64,000 nt of DNA, from NCBI GenBank assembly GCA_031216445.1, contig CM062214.1, positions 21,195,001-21,259,000 on the forward strand. Direction: 5' to 3'. Under the pieces are notes generated by a model that saw only the letters and a list, made by a program, of their open reading frames with translations, was not told the DNA's origin and ran no database searches. This document shows, piece after piece, positions 57,198 to 64,000 of the stretch (position 1 is the first letter of the stretch; every line of letters begins with the position of its first letter). The position numbers and the translations under genes were made by a program. This DNA is from Lateolabrax maculatus (lineage: Eukaryota > Chordata > Actinopteri > Acropomatiformes > Lateolabracidae).

Positions 57198-58809
57198 GGC
57201 TCTTTGCTTGCAGTGGAGCACCAGATAATGAGTAGAGCTCTTTTTTAACCAGAGCTACTCGTGCAGAAACTAATTCACACAATGGTGACGTTGCCGATTA
57301 AACAAATGGGTTGATAGAGGATAAAAACGTGATGTTTGCACGTCATACACTATGCTTCGCTTAGTAATCTGCTCATCCGAGAGCAGACAAAGCTAACCCA
57401 GGCGGAAAAGGTACTACGCACTGTAGACCAGTTAAGGCATTTTGTGAGTTTAAAGTAAACATTAGTGTCAGATAAATTATTTTGTTATGCTCAGCCCTTC
57501 AGTCCTGTTAATTGTAATAAGACAAGAAATCGACTACTAACAGACCAGCTGACCAGGCTCTCCAACTGTCCATCTACAGTTTATGTTAAAATAAATGTTC
57601 TTTATAAAAGTCCCAATATCTCTTGCTAGAGCAGAACATGAAAAGCGTTATTAATAACATTGTTACAAACTCATATATCACAGATAATTAACCAAATTGG
57701 GGCAACTAACAATATTCAAATCACTTACAGAATTTGATCTTTTTTTAAAACTACAAGACAGCTTAACATCTGGAATACAGCTTTAAAAAAAATAGTATAC
57801 AATAAGCCCAACCCCAGCTTGAACTGTTCAGCCTGGTAGTGAAAAGAAGGCTATTCAAATGTTAACTGAGTGATTTATCTTCTAATTAGCACTTCATAGT
57901 ATGGTCAAGACCACAGGCTGTGTACAGCGAATACAGTCATGAGTCATTCTACAAGTTATTTTAGAATCTTATCTTATAAAGAGCCACATCCCACATTATG
58001 GAATGACTGATTTGTAAATGCACAAAATTATAAAGTCAGACAATAGGGAGCAAATTTCACATTGAAATTAATGGATGCATGTTTTATTTTTATATTTCAT
58101 TACATATTGTCTCTGAACCTTTTTCTATACTTGTAATGAAAAGGGGAATGGGACCACAATTGTGAACCAGTGCTCTGCCTCTCCGTTAGTGTGCCACCTT
58201 GTGGTGAAATGTGTGATAAGTAAAGAGGGCAACAGATTTAGAGGACCTTCTCATCACTCTTGTACTTTTGCTGTACAAAGAGTGTCATTGTTTGTTTGCC
58301 ACAGGACTAGAAAAGGCTGAGCAGCATGGTCAACAAAATTATTAGTGAAATATTACAAATACTCAGCAGGTATATTTTCACAGAACAAATATTTTATTGT
58401 CATCTTTTTCCACACGACATGCATATAAAAAAGCTGTCATAAATACAACAATATCCGTATAGAAAATAGAATCTACAATCAATTTACATTTATTAATATT
58501 ATGTACAAGTTTGAGTGCATTCTATTACTGTGTGCTGTCAGAGCAGGGATGAGATAGTGAGCTGCTGCGGGAGGCAAAGGGCATTCATGTCTGAGTCCAG
58601 CTCTGTTCTTATATCCATTTCCATATAGCTTACTTTACAAATTCTCACTCACACCCAATGCCAAGAAACATCTCAAAATTTCTCCTTGATTTTGTCTTAA
58701 ATCATGACTGTTTTAGGTTTGGAATCTTATGAGAAGTTTGTTATTACGTGACTCCACACTCCAAACACAGATTCAGAGCTCCAGTTTTTTCATGTACATA
58801 TCAGTCCAT
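57198..58809. other. prl2-szl intergenic region
   Basis: 1.6 kb holding the prl2 promoter and the szl 3'UTR. AATAAA on the minus strand at 58398-58393, 412 nt after the szl stop, is a plausible poly(A) signal. No other gene seen. Confidence 0.7.
58393..58398 (-). other. szl: candidate poly(A) signal of szl
   Basis: AATAAA on the minus strand, 412 nt downstream of the szl stop codon. Confidence 0.45.
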
Positions 58810-59120
58810 TCAACATCTGTGGTGCTTCCACTTGCGAATGGCCATTGCAATGTTTGTGTCTTTTTTGTGCCAAGGGAAGAGATGAGTGAGAGCAAGGGTG
58901 CCATCAGGCTGCACAGAGCCAGTCAGCACATAAAGCTGTGACCGTCCGGGCCGGGCAAGGGCACTGGCACATCGAATGTTGATGAGGAGCCACTGCTGGA
59001 GTAGGTGCCGGGTGTCATAAGGCAGCAGAGGTCCCTGGTGGATAAACTCGACCCGGCCCTCAACCTCAAATTCTGGCTCTCCTATGGGTAGGCGACGGCG
59101 ATGAAGTTTGGCAGTCACAG
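58810..59120 (-). CDS. szl: szl exon 4 (netrin-like domain)
   Basis: Encodes AVTAKLHRRRLPIGEPEF through GRVEFIHQGPLLPYDTR to AMAIRKWKHHRC and TGA (58812-58810). Acceptor TCCACAG. Confidence 0.94.
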
Positions 59121-60112
59121 CTGTGGAGAAGAGAAGGAAAAAATGAATCATCTGGCTTGGAAAATTAAACACAATTGTGAGACAAAATGCCCAAACAAGA
59201 TACACATCAACGAACAACAGCTTACTGAAAGAATTCTGAAACTTACCAAAGTCATGTTTGCAAAAAGCATCCTGGACTGTTTTCATTGCAGGACCCTCTT
59301 CCACAAAGGGACAGTTTTGGCAGGCGGGTTTGGGTAAATCTGTGATAACAAATAAAACATAATTTAATAAAACTGTAGAGCATATACAGTACAATAATTA
59401 TAGGAAATTTAAAAGAACAAACACTTGGTAGTCAATTCTGCCATTGGGATAACAATGTAGTGAAGTAAAACAGATTTCTTATAATTAGTCTGTGGTCCAT
59501 GCATACCTTTGGCAAAGTGGCTAAATTTTGCGTGGGGAGAGAGGCACATGTCTTCCTCGTCAGGAAAGCGGTCACAGTCAAGTGCCTCAGGCCATGGGTG
59601 ACCCTGGCAGGCGAGCACCGGAGCACAACTGTCCCTCACTGCCACGCACAGACTACGGCATGGCTGGATAAAACTGAAGGAAAGGAAGACAAAATGTTAA
59701 ACAATGAACCCAAAATTACTACAATGATAAAATAAAAAGTTCAAAGCAGAATTTCAATGTTTTACACAAGTATTTAAATTAAATTTAACACAAAGAGAGT
59801 AAAAAGAACAACAAATATAAAATCTCCTTACGTGGCAAGACAGACAGGAGCAATGAGGGAGCAGAGGAAGGCCTGGGCTTGAGGGTGGCAGCCTGTCTGC
59901 AGCAGGGGCCTCCAGTCCTCTGAACGTGGCACCACTTCGCCTTCCAGGTTACTGTGACCCAAGAAGTTGGGCAGCCGCATCTCAGAGTATCCAACATCTT
60001 TGCAGACCTTCATCTGGTTGGGGATAGTGACGCAACGAGTGGACTGACCCATGTCAAACGCCATTAAAGGACACGCCATAGCCAGGAGAGCCGCGGTGAG
60101 GAACACAGCCAT
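58810..60112 (-). CDS. szl: secreted Frizzled-related protein, probably sizzled (4 exons, complete)
   Basis: 283 residues: signal peptide (about 1-18, MAVFLTAALLAMACPLMA), a Frizzled-type cysteine-rich domain (about 22-140; CVTIPNQMKVC, YSEMRLPNFLGH, WRPLLQTGCH, FLCSLIAPVC, PCRSLCVAVRDSC, LDCDRFP), a short linker (LPKPACQNC) and a netrin-like domain (about 178-283; GRVEFIHQGPLLPYDTR, QQWLLINIRC) ending KWKHHRC. Introns are canonical with phases 2, 1 and 1. Sizzled (fish ogon) inhibits Tolloid/BMP1 proteases, so protecting Chordin and limiting BMP signalling ventrally. The cysteine-rich domain has an eleventh cysteine (APVLAC), which I associate with the sizzled/crescent branch rather than sFRP1/2/5. 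Crescent (frzb2) is the main alternative. A TATA box lies 119 bp upstream of the ATG. Confidence 0.85.
59247..59339 (-). CDS. szl: szl exon 3
   Basis: Encodes LPKPACQNCPFVEEGPAM and KTVQDAFCKHDF, the linker into the netrin-like domain. Acceptor TCACAG, donor TTTG|GTAAGT, phase 1. Confidence 0.92.
59507..59673 (-). CDS. szl: szl exon 2
   Basis: Encodes TFIQPCRSLCVAVRDSC (its first codon is completed from exon 1), APVLACQGHPWPEALDC and DRFPDEEDMCLSP. Acceptor CTTCAG, donor AAAG|GTATGC, phase 1. Confidence 0.92.
59832..60112 (-). CDS. szl: szl exon 1 (coding part)
   Basis: Encodes the signal peptide and most of the Frizzled domain, to FLCSLIAPVCLA. Donor GCCAC|GTAAGG, phase 2. Confidence 0.93.
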
Positions 60113-60230
60113 GCTGAAGGGTTTGCAAGATCGAGAGACTCCACAAGGTAGAAAGATGAGCTTTTGCTGAGGTTGATTGTCGTCAGAAGCCTCTGCTGTC
60201 CTTGAATGACTTGGTAACTGCTGCTGCTTG

Positions 60231-60239
60231 CTTTATATA
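60231..60239 (-). promoter_or_regulatory. szl: szl TATA box
   Basis: TATATAAAG on the minus strand. With usual spacing, transcription would start near 60205, giving a 5' leader of about 95 nt with no upstream ATG seen in the part read. Confidence 0.7.
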
Positions 60240-60553
60240 CAGCAAGGTCAGCCAGCCCCATCAGTCTGTAAGTCTGTTATCAACTACTTATCAAAGACGC
60301 AGAGACGATGCGTTTGGAGACAACGGCTTGTTTTGTGATGATTGCAGACAGAGAGGGGGCAGTAAGCAGATGGAGGGTGTGTGTGAGGGGGAGTAGGGAG
60401 GGGGGACAATGGGCAATCACAGCCCAGCTTTCACGGAGTGAAGCCCAGTCACAGAAGGTTGAATCTGCTTCATTTGCTTTAATAGCTCCAGGAGGTAGGA
60501 AAAAAAAAAGAAGTTAACACATCATGAAAAAGAATTAAAAAACTAACTCTTGG
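60240..60553. other. szl upstream region
   Basis: Between the szl TATA box and the prl2-derived fragment. Contains a G-rich run near 60354-60405. No motif can be assigned with confidence. Confidence 0.6.
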
Positions 60554-60842
60554 TGTTCTTTCAAGGAATGCCTGAAGAAACATGCAGTATGTCACAGAAA
60601 AAAGAAAATACATAAACAATGTGGTGGTGATACATTGGAAATAACCAAGCATGTTTAAACATTATAATAAATACAATCAATGTTAGATATGACCACAAAA
60701 TACATCCACAAGCTCCACAACCATGAGTGGATCCTTACCTTTTCTGCCATTTTTGCCACTCCATCCTTCAGCTCATTCACCATATCACTGATCTCCAGCT
60801 GTAGTGGCTGAAGTCTTGATTCTGATCCTGAGACAGTATGGT
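60554..60842 (-). pseudogene. partial duplicate of prl2 exon 4 and intron 4
   Basis: A same-orientation copy of prl2 sequence from about 56172-56456. Over 170 aligned bases (60629-60798 versus 56232-56401) only 8 differ by eye. The donor GTAAGG is kept. The exon part carries a 13-nt deletion (TGCCTTGTTGGAG missing after 60798), which shifts the frame, and the copy stops inside exon 4. No other prl2 exon is nearby, so it cannot encode a hormone. Confidence 0.9.
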
Positions 60843-62705
60843 GTAAGTATACAATATGTGGCTGACAAGTACTGCTACTTGGCACACATTATTTGCAGTG
60901 TTTGTAATAGCGACAAAAAAAAAGTGAAAGATGTGTTTGATATTTTTGTCCATTCCCTACATTATATCTGCTTTGACCACAATAATTGAAATATAAAATG
61001 CCGCTTTGTTTGCATTGACTGATATGTAAAAACAACCAAATCTTGTAAAGAGATTTTGCTAAACGTCACAAACTGCATCTCACAGCTCCTTTGGAAAGAA
61101 ATCTGAGGTTTTTGTAGACAGACTGGCAGTCTCCCTCATATTGCTGGTCTCTTTCATGTGTCCCTGCTTCCTAATTGAAGGGTTTCATCTGCAGCGCCTC
61201 GAGTTCTCATTAGCAAAGTAGCGTCTCTTCTGGCTCACCTGGCTTTGATCTGCCAATAACACAAACTCAGATCCACATGCAGAATACTGTAAGCTTACCA
61301 CTTTTGCTTATCTTTTTGATGCATCAGTAGCAAATAAACTTAGGCATCATATGCTTCTGTACATGGCACTCACATGAAAACACAAAGATCAGTGTTATAA
61401 AGTCTAGAATGAGTTCATATTATTTCAGTGTGATGCTGCAGATGTTTTCCTTTTCCTAAGGACATATACATACATTTTTTGTTTAGACAAGATTTAATGA
61501 CAATCGGTCTTTAAATCTTTATTATGAGACAATATATTATATTATATATAAGAATTCAAGATCTTCTATTTCAATGGTACTTATTACCATAAATAACCAG
61601 AGCAACATGTGACATCTGCTGTCAGGCAGACGCATACACACTCAGTAATAACATGCCAACATCCGACACAAGACACAAGAGATTTCGTCCTGAGATGCAG
61701 ACCAGGGGTACAGACATAAGTGCTAATTTGTCTTATTCTCTCTGTCTGATGTATTTAAGCCTCTTAATTTAACAATAGAGATACATTACTGCATCATGGT
61801 ATTTGTTTGGATGTCTCGAGATTTAGATGTGTATCTGGGGCTGATGCCTCTGGGCCTTTGGAGGACTTTCCCTCATGAATCAGAGGTCTCTATCCCACCC
61901 AGCCTGTCGTGGTCATTGTGGCTTCAGACAAGTAAAGCCCATTCTGATTGACCCTACTCCCATTCCTGTCTGTGTACCAGCCCTGTCTGCAGCAAGGACC
62001 AGGCTCTTGCAGCCGGCCAGAGCCCACCATTGGCCCCCCAGCATAGTTAACTTTTACAGCCTGATCTGATGAGTGGAGGCTGGTTCCAGTTCGGGTAGAC
62101 GAGTACAGCCCGTAAGAGGGGACTAACTGGGCAATTAGAGTCACAGACCAATTTGGGAGAACAATAGGTCCACACATTTAACAAGCTCCCCCTGCCAGGA
62201 GCCCAGCAGGGGTCTGTTGTTGAGCCTAATGGCTGCCCTGTAGACACTGTGTCTGTCTTGGTAATGTACTGCCTGCCCCTACCTCAGTTAATGAGAAGGT
62301 AATCGAGTATGAGCTCAATGGTTGGGCACCTGTCCGTCAAACACATCTCCAGTAGACAGTCTAGGTAAGACAGTACTAGGCTTTTTAAAGACACGTGAAA
62401 ATCTTTAAAAAAGAAAAATAAATGCTTAACCCAAGCGAACAATTATCTTCTTTCTACAGGTTCAAAGTCAACATATTCACAGGATTATTGCATTGGCTTT
62501 TTTTGCTATTGCATGCCATCCTGCTCCAATTCATATGACTAAGAAACACAGGTTTCTAAAACATTTGGCCAAATAACCATATTTAATATCACATTATTTT
62601 CACCATAGAAATGACACATTCATAGTTCTTGTACTTTGCAATTAAGTTTTTCTGATTCAACACTGCCAGAAATTGCACCAGGAAGTCTACTTTAAATGGA
62701 ACCCC

Positions 62706-62741
62706 CACCCAAAAAAAAAAAAATATATATATATATAGAAT
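62706..62741. repeat. poly-A plus (TA)n
   Basis: A run of A followed by about eight TA units at the end of tandem copy A. Confidence 0.9.
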
Positions 62742-63186
62742 TCATATTATTTATTAAATTTGAAAGCATGTATATGAGCTTTCAGTGGTTGGGCACCCAT
62801 CTGTCAAACAGACCTCCAGTAGACAACCTGACAATGGTAGTATTAGGTTTTTTAAAAAAGGTACATGAAACTTTTTAAACTCAAGTCCACATTGACTGTT
62901 ATAACTTGTCTTGCTTAACACTAGACCTAAACATGACTTGTCTATGCTTCAAAGTGCAAGGTCAATATTTTCACTGGATTTCGGAATATTCTTTGGTAGT
63001 TCACGTCATCCTGCTCAATTTCATTAATCTTTAGCAAACTAGCTGGCCAAATGTGTCATATTCACAATCACAACACCGTCAGTCTGTTTACACCATATAA
63101 ACAAGACATCACCATTTAGATTCTTGTACTTTGCAAATTAGTTCTTCTGATTCAGGGCCAAATTAGTTTAACAAAACAACAACAAA

Positions 63187-63188
<2 letters not shown>

Positions 63189-63240
<52 letters not shown>
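63189..63240. repeat. (TA)n microsatellite
   Basis: About 26 TA units at the end of tandem copy B. Confidence 0.96.
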
Positions 63241-63242
<2 letters not shown>

Positions 63243-64000
63243 TGAAGTTACCATCCAAAATCCTTTGAATAGCATAATGTAAATTCTATTTGGGGTATTT
63301 TTCCCTCCACAGTACAGTCTACATCGGCAGAGTGGGACAGCAGAACAAACACCTGAAACATACATCAAAGACAGAGGCGTGTTTGGGAAGAAGAGGAGGG
63401 GGGACTGGGTGTCTGAGCTGGCCTCCGTTGAAACACAGTGAACTCAGATAAAAGCTGTCTCCTCCCTGCACATAAGAGACTCATTAACTTAAGAGATTGA
63501 ACCCCCATTTGTCTCTTTTCTCTTCCCCTACCCCCCCCCCTCTCCCTCCCCATCCTGCTGGGCTCCAGTAGGACTGACAGTCCCTCTGCAGACTGTCAGT
63601 AGCACTCAATTGTCACATCCAGTCTCCGGGCCTTGTGGGCAGACGCTGCCACGCCGAGGTGAGCAGACAACTTGCCCCCAGAAACTACAGACATCTGTGG
63701 ATCGACACAGTATGCTAAACCGGGGTAACGCACCTAACATAATAAAAGTTCAAATGTTTTCTAATTTCAATTTTCTAAAATAAGAGCTGATACTAAAGAA
63801 CTGGGAAATTCTGCTGTTAAAATCAGGCCAATGCCATTCAAATCATTTTAGTAGCATTATTGTGCAGCCTTGGCAGATGAACACAGTGGCGCTACTATGA
63901 CGCAGTTCACATTAATTTACCCATTATCTGTGGCATCTTAATTTAAAAATCTTATGCACAGTCAAGCACATCAGCTAAATAATCACAGGACACAGAAATA

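Larger units (their letters stand above)
62305..63240. repeat. diverged two-copy tandem duplication (about 465-495 bp apart)
   Basis: Copy A (about 62305-62741) and copy B (about 62770-63240) share, in order, TATGAGCT, GGTTGGGCACC, GTCAAACA, CTCCAGTAGACA, TACTAGG/TATTAGG, CATCCTGCTC and TTCTTGTACTTTGCAA. Each copy ends in an A-rich run and a TA repeat. Confidence 0.8.
60843..64000. other. right-end intergenic region
   Basis: No gene recognised. It holds a diverged tandem duplication (62305-63240), TA microsatellites and a 10-bp-stem hairpin (63573-63600). The neighbouring gene to the right is not reached. Confidence 0.7.

Noticed and set aside
60554..60842. Second functional prl2 gene or an upstream szl exon
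   Set aside because: Only part of one exon and one intron is present, with a 13-bp frameshifting deletion. The szl ATG exon already carries a complete signal peptide and its own TATA box.

Overview
The window is nuclear DNA from a ray-finned (teleost, probably percomorph) fish. All genes are split by canonical GT-AG introns, (CA)n microsatellites are abundant, and several dispersed repeats look like families known from teleost genomes. Four protein-coding genes were rebuilt exon by exon from reading frame, splice sites and similarity to known families.

Positions 1-41135 (minus strand) hold the 5' half of nell2: 13 coding exons giving about 479 residues (signal peptide, thrombospondin-N/laminin-G domain, coiled coil, two VWC domains, first two EGF domains). 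The remaining exons lie beyond the left edge. Introns of 0.3-14 kb make up nearly all of this stretch and carry microsatellites, two fold-back elements and several dispersed repeats.

Positions 41136-49639 are the intergenic region between the divergent genes nell2 and dbx2. It holds the CpG- and purine-rich nell2 5' region, a diverged dispersed repeat with a 24-G run, and a Penelope-like retroelement relic.

Positions 49640-54026 (plus strand) hold dbx2, a four-exon homeobox gene with an N-terminal Groucho-binding-like motif and a DBX homeodomain. The nell2-dbx2 pair mirrors the NELL1-DBX1 pair of vertebrates.

Positions 55923-57197 (minus) hold a complete five-exon prolactin-family hormone gene. 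It has six cysteines, the three-disulfide pattern of prl2 rather than classical teleost prolactin. Positions 58810-60112 (minus) hold a complete four-exon secreted Frizzled-related gene, most likely sizzled (szl), with a TATA box. About 0.3 kb upstream of that TATA box is a broken, about 95% identical copy of prl2 exon 4 plus part of intron 4. The last 3 kb has no recognisable gene but contains a diverged tandem duplication.

The genes do not form one pathway. They are developmental or endocrine neighbours: nell2 is a secreted neural guidance and survival factor, dbx2 patterns the intermediate neural tube, prl2 is a hormone-like cytokine, and szl modulates BMP/Chordin signalling. I found no prokaryotic-style system, CRISPR array, rRNA or convincing tRNA.
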